NCBI RefSeq assembly: GCF_947172395.1
Contig: NC_069093.1
Coordinates: 10,513,561-10,577,560 of the forward strand
Length of the DNA: 64,000 nucleotides
Direction: 5' to 3'
Source: Bicyclus anynana
Taxonomy: Eukaryota > Arthropoda > Insecta > Lepidoptera > Nymphalidae
Shown: piece by piece, positions 30,659 through 39,690 of the stretch
Layout of the letters: each line of letters opens with the position of its first letter
Position numbering within the stretch: the first letter of the stretch is position 1
Made by a program: the position numbers and the translations under genes
The notes under the pieces: generated by a model
Databases searched by the model: none
What the model was told of the DNA's origin: nothing
Seen by the model: only the letters and a program-made list of their open reading frames with translations

Positions 30659-30871
30659 TCTATACTAATATTATAATCTATACTAATATTATGAAGCTGA
30701 AGAGTTTGTTTGTTTGATTGAACGCGCTAATCTCAGGAACTACTGGTCCGATTTGAAAAATTCTTTCATTGTTAGATAGCCCATTTATCGTGGTAGGCTA
30801 TAGGCTATATATTATCCCCGTATTCCTACGGGAACGGGAACCACGCGGGTGAAACCGCGCAGCGTCAGCTA
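30659..30871 (+). mobile_element. HelA Helitron with doubled 5' terminus
   Basis: TCTATACTAATATTATAA at 30659-30676 is immediately followed by a second TCTATACTAATATTATG at 30677, which leads into the normal interior (GAACGCGCTAATCTCAGG). The 3' end reads CAGCTATAA instead of CAGCTAGT. Confidence 0.8.
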
Positions 30872-30932
30872 TAACAATATATACAAAACGTAATGGCAAT
30901 CGGTCATCTATATATACTTATATTATTTGATT

Positions 30933-31013
30933 ATGAAACACGGCTACAATTCACGTGATATAACGTCGGAGTATGCCCGACTAGTTTCGAACCCATACGA
31001 CGCCCTTAGTCAT
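30933..31013. repeat. Dispersed repeat, copy 2 of 2
   Basis: Counterpart of 67-145. It begins 62 bp after the end of the HelA element. Confidence 0.6.
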
Positions 31014-31177
31014 GAGCGAGCGGTCGCTCTAATTTTATTCAGTAAAGGCCTTGGTATTATGTTTCTCAATGCACTATTATTATATGACCAGTTTTTAAAT
31101 AACCTTCTGACATTTTTGACTTTAAAGAGTTTTCAGTTTTTTTAGTGGGGGATTCCTACCACACACCTACTACACTC

Positions 31178-31417
31178 CTAGAGAATTAAAAAAAAACTCA
31201 GCATATAGGTTTCCTCGCGATGTTTTCCTTCACCGTTTGAGACACGTGATATTTAATATCTAAAATGCACAAAGCTGAAAATTTGGAGGAGTATGCACCG
31301 GACCGGATTCAAATCGAAGGCAGAGCAATCCGCATTGGGCCAGTGTGGTCGACAATTGGCCTAAGCCCTCTCATTCTGAGAGGAGACTCGTGCTCCACAG
31401 TGAGCCAAATATGGGTT
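31178..31417. mobile_element. Chimeric S1 SINE, two opposed fragments
   Basis: 31178-31321 is S1 on the minus strand (GCAGAGAATTAA-type segment through the GGACCGGATTC box B). 31322-31417 is S1 on the plus strand (CAATCCGCATTGGGCCAGTG to GAGCCAAATATGGG). The two pieces come from different parts of the SINE and meet at GGCAGAG/CAATCC. Confidence 0.75.
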
Positions 31418-31608
31418 TTTTTTATTCTTTACAAGCTAGCCCTTGACTACAATCTCACCTGATGGTAGTTGATGATGCAATCTAAGATGGAAGCGGGCTA
31501 ACTTGTTAGGAGGATGATGAAAATCCACACCCCTTTCGGTTTCTACACGACATCGTATCGGAACGCTAAATCGCTTATCAATACGTTTTTGTCTCCCACC
31601 AGCCAAAA
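31418..31608 (-). mobile_element. S2 SINE, 5'-truncated, abutting S1
   Basis: The T-rich start, ACAAGCTAGCCCTTGACTAC and CGACATCGTATCGGAACG are S2 in reverse. The copy has lost the tRNA-like head and stops in CCCACCAGCC. Confidence 0.85.
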
Positions 31609-32185
31609 AATGCTGGTAATGATGATGAGTGGAGGATTGTTTAATAAGAAATACTCGGATATTTTTGTACATAACGTTATTTGCATCACAAAGAGAATAA
31701 CATAACAAGTGTCAGGGCTTTTTCTTTGCAATGTTAACAGCTAAATCTCCAACATTTATCACGCAAAACGGATTAACCGCTCAAAAACAGAGAGACCGTC
31801 GGTTGGCACCTTATTTTTTATGCAGATTAAATTTACAAAGTTCCAACACCGGAGAGGTGAGTACTAACTGAATTTACGGGTAGTTGTCACCTCGGAATTT
31901 AATAGACAACCATGATTTCACACTTTTTGTACAGAACCTAATTAGACTTTGGCGAAAATATTAAAAAATGTTCAAAAGTTCCAGATAATTTAACTATACA
32001 ACCTAATTTTGTGTTGACTTTCAATTTGGTATATTCTGTATCCAAGGTCCAGGAAGACGCCCTTTTCATGGCATCTTAACTCCGCGCTACGAAAGAAGTC
32101 TCGCGGCTAAACCCTGAACTAAAATTGACAGCGCCTTATACAAATGACAGTAAGACCGCCCTTAACAAATGACAATGAGCCCCAT

Positions 32186-32485
32186 TAAGAGCGGTTTCAG
32201 ACTAGCGTTTTATAAGCGCGTATGAGCTCGTTTTTGGAAGCGCGTAAACGGCGTGTATAGGCGCGCCTTTTGGCAAACCATCGACTTGTACGAGCATTGA
32301 CGCACTTCTAGACTCGTATAAGCGCGAGCCGCGATATACACCTCCCAGAAATACCGACACCACCAGGTCGAGCGAACTCGCCGAAATATGCCTGTTTACG
32401 CGAGTCCGGTTTTTTGACCGCGTAATGTAGCGCGCGTGTGAGCGCGTATGCTGAAACGACGCGCATTAAAATACGCTAATCTTAA
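32186..32485. mobile_element. M6 inverted-repeat element rich in GCGC
   Basis: AGACTAGCGTTTTATAAGCG at the left mirrors CGCATTAAAATACGCTAATC at the right. The interior is dense in GCGCG motifs (AGCGCGTATGAGC, GCGCGTGTGAGCGCG). It is unlike the AT-rich flanks. It is non-coding and a single copy in this window. Confidence 0.55.
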
Positions 32486-32487
32486 AT

Positions 32488-32814
32488 CGTAAGGACGTTT
32501 CTTAGCTAGTCATGTATTGTCATCAGAACTCAGAGCGTGTGCAAAATTTCATCCTAATTGAAGGGAAGTGGGTCAAATTAAGATTCCAAGATTTGATTTA
32601 TTTACATAGTTACAAGTGATTGGAGAGGCCGCCATATTGGATTTGTAATGACGTTTCTTAGCAAGTTATGTATTGTCATCAGAAATCAGAGCGTGTGCAA
32701 AATTTCATCCTAACTGAAGACCGGGAAGTGGGTCAAATTAAGATTCCAAGATTTTCTTACATACATACATATTACGTTTTATTTTCTTACATACATACAT
32801 AGTTACAAGTGAAG
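32488..32814. repeat. Tandem duplication of about 157 bp
   Basis: Unit 1 (32488-32643) and unit 2 (32644-32814) both contain GACGTTTCTTAGC, ATGTATTGTCATCAGAA, CAGAGCGTGTGCAAAATTTC, GGGAAGTGGGTCAAATTAAG and ATAGTTACAAGTGA. Unit 2 has gained a short TTACATACATACAT expansion, itself doubled. Confidence 0.85.
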
Positions 32815-33228
32815 CTAATAAAGCGTGTAATAACGTCATATATAAAATAATAATAAAAATGGCGGACACAAAATATAACATTCAAACCCTAAGACAAGTA
32901 TAGGTTTCCTTCCACCTGGGACTCGTAGACCGTCAATTCCAATATCGTATGCTACGCTTTCGAGGGTACTTTATTTTATTATCTTTTATTACATTACACT
33001 GAGCCTTTTATAAATTAGGTTAACTGAGCTGTAGCTTTGATGTTGAACAAGTTGGAACTGTGTTTTTACGAGTTTTGGATTCAGAACTAAAAGAGGGTAC
33101 TTAGTCAAAATTTAGTAATCGAGGTCGTATGTTGCCTTTTATCTTCATCCAATTTGTAAGAAACTCGAAATTTCTTTAACGATGAATAATGCCGAATAAT
33201 GAATGTAATCTATATTTTTATCTATCTA
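32815..33228. other. Intergenic, no gene seen
   Basis: AT-rich, with no ORF or repeat shared with the rest of the window. Confidence 0.5.
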
Positions 33229-33426
33229 AACTTCTATACTTATAATAAAACTGGTCGATTTCTATACATTTATCCACACTCCACAGTTTGAGATTTTACT
33301 TACACCATTTGTAACAACAAACGTTAGCGTGGCATAAAGGAAGCCAGCGCCATCTAGAATCTATACTTAAAATACAAATTCTGTACATTGATTTCCACGC
33401 GGACGAAGTCGCGGGCGTCCGCTAGT
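33229..33426 (+). mobile_element. HelB subfamily Helitron, complete
   Basis: TTCTATACTTATAATAAAAC start, CAAACGTTAGCGTGGCAT and CGCCATCTAGAATC interior. It ends GCGGACGAAGTCGCGGGCG followed by TCCGCTAG and T. GCGGACG and CGTCCGC form the terminal hairpin perfectly. It is the complete form of the fragment at 19574-19695. Confidence 0.8.
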
Positions 33427-33649
33427 ATTAAATATTTAAATAATGAACTAGCTGGACCCTGTTCTATCAGTCGTAAAATTATCACTTGTCTGTATTAGCC
33501 TAAAGTTATATAGCCTTCCACAATCAGTAGAACTAATACTTAATGAAGTTCGGTTTTTCATAGATTTAATAGTAAAGAACTAGGATTGCTTTGGTTTTTA
33601 AATAGCCTTGTTTCCATTACCATGTGATATGTAGCTGTATATCCCAGTT

Positions 33650-33946
33650 TTGCCCAGTATATATGACCTCTGCATCCGATTCCGGAGGGTGTGGGTTCGA
33701 ATCCGGTCCGGGGCATGCACCTCCAACTTTTCAGTTGTGTGCATTTTAAGAGATTAAATATCACGTGTCTCAAACGGTGAGGAAACCTGCATACCAGAGA
33801 ATTATATTTATTCTTAATTCTCTACATGTTGTGTGAAGTCTGACAATCCGCATTGGGTTAGCGTGGTGGACTATTAGCCTAACCCCTCTAATTCTGAAAG
33901 AAGACTCGAGCTCAGCAGTGAGCCGAATATGGGTTGATAATGATGG
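33650..33946 (+). mobile_element. S1 SINE, near full length
   Basis: Box A is degraded (TTTTGCCCAGTATATATGAC) while box B GGGTTCGAATCCGGTCCGG is perfect. All downstream landmarks are present, ending ATGGGTTGATAATGATGG. Confidence 0.9.
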
Positions 33947-34257
33947 TAGCTGTATGTACGACAGTGGGCGAGAAATAACCGATGGGGCTTTAGCTAGGAC
34001 CTCTCGAATAGCAATCCACCCTCTAAATCATTGAATGAATATTGATACGCGATTGAATACCAACTTTATTGGAACAGCAGCATATAGAATCAGAGGCCTA
34101 TCCCATACCAGTAGATTTAAATACACTTTCAAATATTTATTTGAAACAGACTGCTTCAACGGTGTTTGTTGAGTACGTTTCAAGTACTATATCCTACTAG
34201 TTTTAAAATCTTTTTTTGGGATGAAAGTAGGTAAACTGAATGTGATAAAACGGATAC

Positions 34258-34265
34258 AAAAATGG
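34258..34265. repeat. Candidate LINE target-site duplication, 3' side
   Basis: AAAAATGG here is repeated exactly at 38711-38718, just beyond the other end of the LINE. It is short and A-rich, so chance is possible. Confidence 0.4.
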
Positions 34266-34266
34266 T

Positions 34267-34297
34267 TAAATTTATTTATTTATTTATTTATTTATTA
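34267..34297 (-). repeat. (TAAA)n LINE tail
   Basis: Seven TTTA units on the plus strand, directly after the LINE's 3' untranslated region. They replace a poly(A) tail. Confidence 0.9.
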
Positions 34298-34603
34298 AGT
34301 TTGCTAGCGACTTTTACATATTTTTACACATACAAAAAATCAACTTATGAACTAACATGCTTAGCGTATGCAAAATCGTATTAAAGCAAACATTGCTTGC
34401 AAAACCACTTTCATCTAATATTTTACAAAACAAAATACTTTTATTTTACAACTTAAATATAAATCTAAAGTATCCTAATTAAAAGCAAAAAAGAAAAAAT
34501 TAAATATGTATTTCTGTATCTAAAACTATATAATCAAAAATTAATAAAAAAACTAAACAATAAATAGTAAAAAAAATGCAAGGAAACTAATAAAACAAGC
34601 CAG

Positions 34604-37540
34604 TCATACTTGGCTAACCAGGTTACTAATGATTAACCTGCGAAATGTGTTTGGCGAATTTGAATTGACATCCAGTGAACCACTAAGCTTATTATACAGT
34701 TTACATAGCCGAGGGAAGATGGAGTTGGCGCCGAAAACTGTCCTGGTGTGAGGTGGAAAAAGTGGAGTAATAGCAGAACGCGGACATCTATATGGCACTC
34801 TAAAATTTATTTTACCTAATAACTCAGGGCAGTCTAACTTATTTCTTAGCAGTTTATATAAGAATATTAGGTCTAACAAATCCCGTCTTTGTTCGAGGGT
34901 TATCATTTTAAAATACTTGAGCCTTTTCCTATATGAAACTACTGTTTTATGAATTTTGGATGAGTATGATAGATGCCACATAAATCTTTTTTGCACACGT
35001 TCTAGCCTTAAATGGTGGGTAGCGTAATGTGGACGCCAAACAATACTACAGTACTCCAAATGACTACGCACAAGACTATTATAAAGAGTCATTTTAGTTT
35101 TAGGTTCTTTGAAAGATCGACCTTGGCGCATAACAAATCCCAGTAATTTAGACGCTTTCTTTATCACACTTTCTATATGGTTCAAAAAGGTTAATTTTCT
35201 GTCAAACATAACTCCTAAATCTCTTATAACGTCAACTTCCTTGAGACTATTACCATCTAATTTATATTGTGTTTGAAATATATTGACTTTACGAGTGAAT
35301 TTAATATGAAGACATTTATTAAGGTTAAGTTGCATGCCATTAGATTTGCACCAATTTATAAGTCTATTTAGATCACTCTGCAGTAGAACTGAATCGGCCA
35401 TTGAAAAAAAAAACAAAATTGTTTTTGATATCTTTAGGTCATCGGCATATAAATATGGTTTGGACTGTTCAAAGCATAGTACAACGTCGTTTACAAATAT
35501 ATTAAACAAAATCGGGCCTAGATGTGATCCCTGAGGTATACCTGACGTTATTTTGTTTATAGAGGAGCTAAAACCATTAATAACTACGTAAAATGTTCGT
35601 TCGTTCAAATATGACGATAACCATTGCAATACCCAACCTGAGAACCCATAATACTTTAATTTTTCAACTAGAAGAGCATGAGGTACTTTATCGAATGCCT
35701 TTTTAAAATCTGTATAAATGGTGTCTACTTGTTTTTGAGAGTCTATAGCTTCTGATAAAGTAGAATGGAAACTAACTAAGTTTGTGGTAGTTGACCGGCC
35801 AGGCAAAAATCCATGCTGGTAATCAGAGACAAAACTTTTGAAATATGTTTGTATTAGGGGACAAACTAAAGACTCAAAGACCTTGGCAAAAACAGAGAGT
35901 ATTGATATGGGCCTATAGTTCTGTATATCCTTTTCGTCATCACTCTTGAATATTGGTACAACTTTTGCCTGTTTCCAAAGAGTTGGAAAGGTACCAGAGT
36001 TTAATGACGCTTTAAAAATTAGGTAAATAGGAACAACTAGATAGGTCGCGCAATTTCTAATGAATATTGGTGGAATATTGTCCGGTCCTGATCCTTTTGA
36101 AATATCAAGGTCTTTTAGCTTTTTCAAAATCTCAGTTTGACTTATTTCGATGGTTCCAAAGTTTTCGCTAATACCTAAGTAGGGGATTTTTTGTAACTGG
36201 TTAGAATATTCCATACTACAGTTATTATCATCATCATATACGGAAGCAAAGTAACTAGAGAACATATTACAAATTTCAACTCCGTTGTTTGAAATATTAC
36301 CCGCGTAACTCATTGTAGCTGGATAGGAGTTAGGATTTTTACGCTTGCCTTTCAGGAAAGTCCAAAATGCTTTTGGGTTTTTCTGAATTTGCTTTTCAAG
36401 GTCCTTATTATAATTGTTGTAGGCATCCCGTGTAGCTTTATTGCATCTGTCACTAAGTATTTTTAATTCTATTTGATCCATTGGATTATTATATTTTTTA
36501 AAACGTTTTAAAATTTTATATTTTTCTTTAATTCTTTTTACAACCATATTGTTTATCCAGGAAGGGTACCTACTACTTTTGACTTTTTTTAGAGGAACAT
36601 ATTTTACGATAGCAGTCTGCAGAACTTCATAAAATACTTTTATCATCTCATTTACATCAATTACGTCAAGAATAAGATCCCAGTTAATTCCTTTCAAATA
36701 CCCGTTAATAGACTCATAATCAGCTTTATAAAAGTTAAATCGCTTTTGCGACGTATTGGTAGAAAGCCTATCTATTCTTACATTGGGTATGTTGATTTCG
36801 AGGGGAGGGTGCAGTGGATCAATGTTGCTAATATAATTATAAGAATAACTAACTGTGCAAGCAGGTAAATCTACTAGTACAAGATCAAGTATTTTTTGCC
36901 TATTGTTTACAACAGAGTTACATTGACGTAAACCATTTTCTGTTATAAAATCTAACAAATTTTGCGCTATTGGAGCAATATTGCAATTAGATGAGTTAAC
37001 AGACGCATTCCAAGTAACGGAGCTTAAATTAAAGTCGCCAATTATACATGTTAACATGTTGTGTTGCTCAGAAACTCTATTACAGTTACTTAAAAAATGA
37101 TCTAGCACAATCTTATTAACAGGTGGTGGAAGATAAATACCACATATAGCTATATGACGAATACAGTTGAGATGTGGTACATCAATAACCACTCACAAAT
37201 CTTCACAGTCACTTTCCCAACTACTTACTCTGTTAGAGATAATATTTTTCTTTACTGCGATGAGTACACCCCCACCATCAGTCTTAGTACTAAGCTTAGT
37301 GGTCTCTCTGTCTCTTCTGTAAACATTATAACGTGAATCGAAAAGTTCACTGTTTGAGATTGAGCTATTTAACCAGGTTTCCGTCAAAATAATGATGTCA
37401 TAATCATTAACTCCTATGTTACGGTAAACATCATGCGTTTTGGTTCTGAGTCCAAGAACATTTTGATACAACATATTAATTGACGCGTATTTTAAGCAAA
37501 ATGACACCAGTACAAGACTTCTACCTTAAAACATTAACAT
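34604..37540 (-). pseudogene. LINE ORF2: endonuclease-reverse transcriptase, disrupted
   Basis: The protein would nick target DNA and copy the LINE RNA at the nick. Frame 37507-37193 (104 codons) holds the N-terminal endonuclease motifs QN (residue 16) and TETWL (E43). It ends at TGA 37195-37193. The next codon (GTG, 37192) continues in the same frame for 862 codons: YLPPP, IIGDFN (52-55), a DPLH motif (H128), motif A YTDFKKAFDKV (493-503), SGIPQGSHLGP (550-560), catalytic YADD (582-585) and the ECS/W-rich C-terminal region. The TGA probably replaced a Trp codon (TGG). Upstream, ATG 37540 or 37534 lies in the same frame and overlaps the ORF1 stop, but TAA 37528-37526 follows. Either that TAA is a second mutation, or translation starts at a later ATG (M12). 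A long T-run on the minus strand at about 35415 lies just after YADD and may have expanded. Confidence 0.9.
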
Positions 37541-38616
37541 AGTTTACTTAAAAAATCTGTATTTTTGACTACTTTATAGTCGGAGCACTCATCTTTGCGT
37601 ATCAGTATACGACCATTTCGAATCCAGACAAATTTATAACCCAACTCTTTCGCTCTTAGTCTCGTCGAAGCATGCAAGGCCTTGTTCTCAGGTGACAGAT
37701 GTTCCATGATATAAATGGGTTTGTTTTCTCTACCAACTCCAACGCCAATATGTGATGTGTTTAATTTATCTTTGGGGTTGTTTTTATTATGTTTTATAGC
37801 TGCAGCCAAAACAGTGTCTCTAGTCAGTGGAGAATTGAACTGTATAATGATAGACCTCGGTCGAGTACTTTGATGGTTGACTTTAGCTACTCTTGTTATG
37901 TTTATAATTTTGTCAGTAGTTATCTCTGATCCTATGACACTGCCCAATTGTTCGACGATCTTAATCAAGTTTTCATTTTTTCTTTCAGGAACGCATTGCA
38001 ATTCTAAGTTGTTGGATCTAGAGCGCTGTTCAAGGTCATTAACACGTGCGCTTAGAGCCTCTACAGTTGACTCCAACTTACTATTATGTTCTTTTAGACT
38101 ATTTAAGACTGACTGACTTGCACGATGTTCTTTCAAAAAATCATCGTACTGGTTATTAATAAAAGTCATGGAACTTTTCATATCAGATATTTCTTCCCTT
38201 AATACCTTTAATTCACTATTTAGTACGCTTTGAATGGATGTAGTTATCTGAGTCAGTATCTCTTTCATTTCAGCCCTTACAATTTTACTTACTAAGTCAC
38301 CCATATCATCATGCTTGATTGGACTCGTCAAATCCGGTGAAGAAACAGCAACTCTTTTGTTGGATCTCTTAGTTACATTATATTCGCTGCCCGACGTGCT
38401 AATATCTTTACGAATTGGCGTATTTTCATTATTGCCTTTCAGTCTTTTTGGCGCACAAGAGGGACACATCCAATCAGCAGATGAAGCCGTCTCTATTATG
38501 GTTTGCCCAGTCGACAGTAAGCATGCGCAATGGTATCCGTTTTTACATTTCGCGCAATACATGTAATCTTCATCCTCTTTAGCTTCGTCACAACAGTTCA
38601 TTTTGATCTTTGACAT
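37534..38616 (-). CDS. LINE ORF1: PHD-finger coiled-coil RNA-binding protein
   Basis: This 360-residue frame is intact from ATG to TAA. It should bind LINE RNA and escort the ribonucleoprotein. The N-terminus has a PHD-like zinc finger: C8/C9, C21-x2-C24, H29-x2-C32 and W49-x-C51-x2-C54. Residues 60-105 are basic and serine-rich. Residues 110-195 are heptad-like (SELKVLREEISDMKSSM, EHNSKLESTVEALSARV), predicting a trimer-type coiled coil. The EQRSRSNNLELQCVPE block at about 196 resembles the RRM-like core of L1-type ORF1 proteins. The C-terminal region near 310-345 (HLSPENKALHASTR, YKFVWIRNGRILIRK) is typical of insect CR1-like ORF1. The stop TAA lies inside ATGTTAATG, so ORF1 and the probable ORF2 start overlap. 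Database hits are likely to be labelled zinc-finger protein. Confidence 0.92.
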   Translation of the reverse strand: MSKIKMNCCDEAKEDEDYMYCAKCKNGYHCACLLSTGQTIIETASSADWMCPSCAPKRLKGNNENTPIRKDISTSGSEYNVTKRSNKRVAVSSPDLTSPIKHDDMGDLVSKIVRAEMKEILTQITTSIQSVLNSELKVLREEISDMKSSMTFINNQYDDFLKEHRASQSVLNSLKEHNSKLESTVEALSARVNDLEQRSRSNNLELQCVPERKNENLIKIVEQLGSVIGSEITTDKIINITRVAKVNHQSTRPRSIIIQFNSPLTRDTVLAAAIKHNKNNPKDKLNTSHIGVGVGRENKPIYIMEHLSPENKALHASTRLRAKELGYKFVWIRNGRILIRKDECSDYKVVKNTDFLSKLC

Positions 38617-38710
38617 TTTTTAATTTTTAAATCTATCTATTTTGTTTTAATTAATTATATTCGTGTTTTATTTGTATTTAAACGAATATTGATGACGCGA
38701 CAATCAATTT

Positions 38711-38718
38711 AAAAATGG
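38711..38718. repeat. Candidate LINE target-site duplication, 5' side
   Basis: AAAAATGG, pairing with 34258-34265. If real, the LINE has a 5' untranslated region of only about 94 bp, which may mean slight 5' truncation. Confidence 0.4.
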
Positions 38719-38737
38719 AAAAGAATGTCACGACGCG

Positions 38738-38815
38738 GGATTTGAAACAGGGTACCCCGTCTCTGCAGTCCAATGCTTTGACCGCGACGCTGTGGAGCTC
38801 TAAGTTATAGTAGTG
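38738..38815 (-). other. tRNA-like Pol III head upstream of LINE
   Basis: On the minus strand GTCGCGGTCAAAGCATTGGA resembles box A and GTTTCAAATCCCGC matches box B, spaced as in a tRNA. The cloverleaf does not close well, so it is a tRNA pseudogene or SINE head and not a functional tRNA. It lies just outside the inferred LINE 5' end and points into it. Confidence 0.5.
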
Positions 38816-38819
38816 AAAA

Positions 38820-39442
38820 AGTTGAACGTACAATAACACAACTCTTCTATGATGCGGGTAGTTATAAATAAAATGAGACTAATATTTGCAATAGTCAATT
38901 ACACATCCTAAAACTTTATACAAAAGCAGAGCGATTTCACCACAGGTCACAACAAAAGATGTTATAATGCACTTTGAAAGTAATTTTACATTAGGTACAG
39001 TTTATCTTGCTTGGTATTATTGTTTTGAACTTCACTTTTAACAATTATTACTTGTCGATAACGCGGTCACACGACTTCCTTACACGGCGACCGCCGACTC
39101 AATGATTAAACAAACAAATAAAACAAAAATAAATGTGGTAAGTAGGTATATAATACCATGTCTTAATTTTTATGAGCGCAGATCATTTCGCGCAGAATCA
39201 CCATCGCTCTACGTTCTTCTAAAGATATCTCCGATGAGACTTGAAAGAGCGATGGTGACTTGGCACGATTGGAATCCCAAGTTCTGACTTCAGCATCCAA
39301 CGCCGCACCAATATACGTTATAGTTTTTTTTCAATCAGAATAGGCTTGCACTTGACTAGAATAATTCCTAGTAGAATAATTGTCCTCGACAATGTATGGA
39401 TTGATGTTTTATTACGTACGCGGTTCAAGTCTTACTTTACCC
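38820..39442. other. Intergenic, one 13-bp inverted repeat
   Basis: TCACCATCGCTCT at 39198-39210 and its exact reverse complement at 39246-39258 can form a hairpin. Nothing else is supportable. Confidence 0.5.
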
Positions 39443-39690
39443 TGAGCCCTCATTCGCACGTGAGTTTTTTTAACGGACGTTAAAAAAGCGTTCAAATACA
39501 ACAAACGTTTTCCCAAGTATATGTTCACACGACAGCGTTTTTAAAATACGACGCTTTTTTATCGATCAGTGTTGCATTTTCAATTTGGGACGTTGAAAAT
39601 AGGCCTTCATTCAACTTCATACTATACGATACGCCTCCACTGCTTGGTTTAACGCATCGCTTTTTTAACTCTCGTGCGAATGACGCCTAA
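39443..39690. mobile_element. M5 inverted-repeat element, copy 2
   Basis: The ends CATTCGCACGTGAGTTTTTT and AACTCTCGTGCGAATGACG are inverted. The interior shares ACGACGCTTTTTTATCG and GTTGCATTTTCAATTTGG with 30071-30264. It is about 55 bp longer than that copy. Confidence 0.75.

Larger units (their letters stand above)
34266..38710 (-). mobile_element. CR1/Jockey-group LINE, nearly complete
   Basis: The minus strand carries, in order, a short 5' region, ORF1 (37534-38616), ORF2 (34604-37540, disrupted), a 3' untranslated region of about 340 bp and a (TAAA)n tail at 34267-34297. ORF1 has a PHD-type zinc finger and a coiled coil. ORF2 has an APE-type endonuclease and a reverse transcriptase. 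That ORF1 layout and the microsatellite-like tail fit CR1/L2/Daphne-like elements better than Jockey proper with its CCHC knuckles, but the clade needs a phylogeny. The only clear lesion is one in-frame TGA, so the insertion is relatively young. The exact 5' end is inferred from an 8-bp candidate target duplication. Confidence 0.9.

Noticed and set aside
32186..32485. CpG island promoter
   Set aside because: The GCGC-rich block has inverted ends and no neighbouring gene; a foldback element explains it better.
35334..35534. Plus-strand ORFs within 34.6-38.6 kb
   Set aside because: They are antisense shadows of the LINE ORFs.
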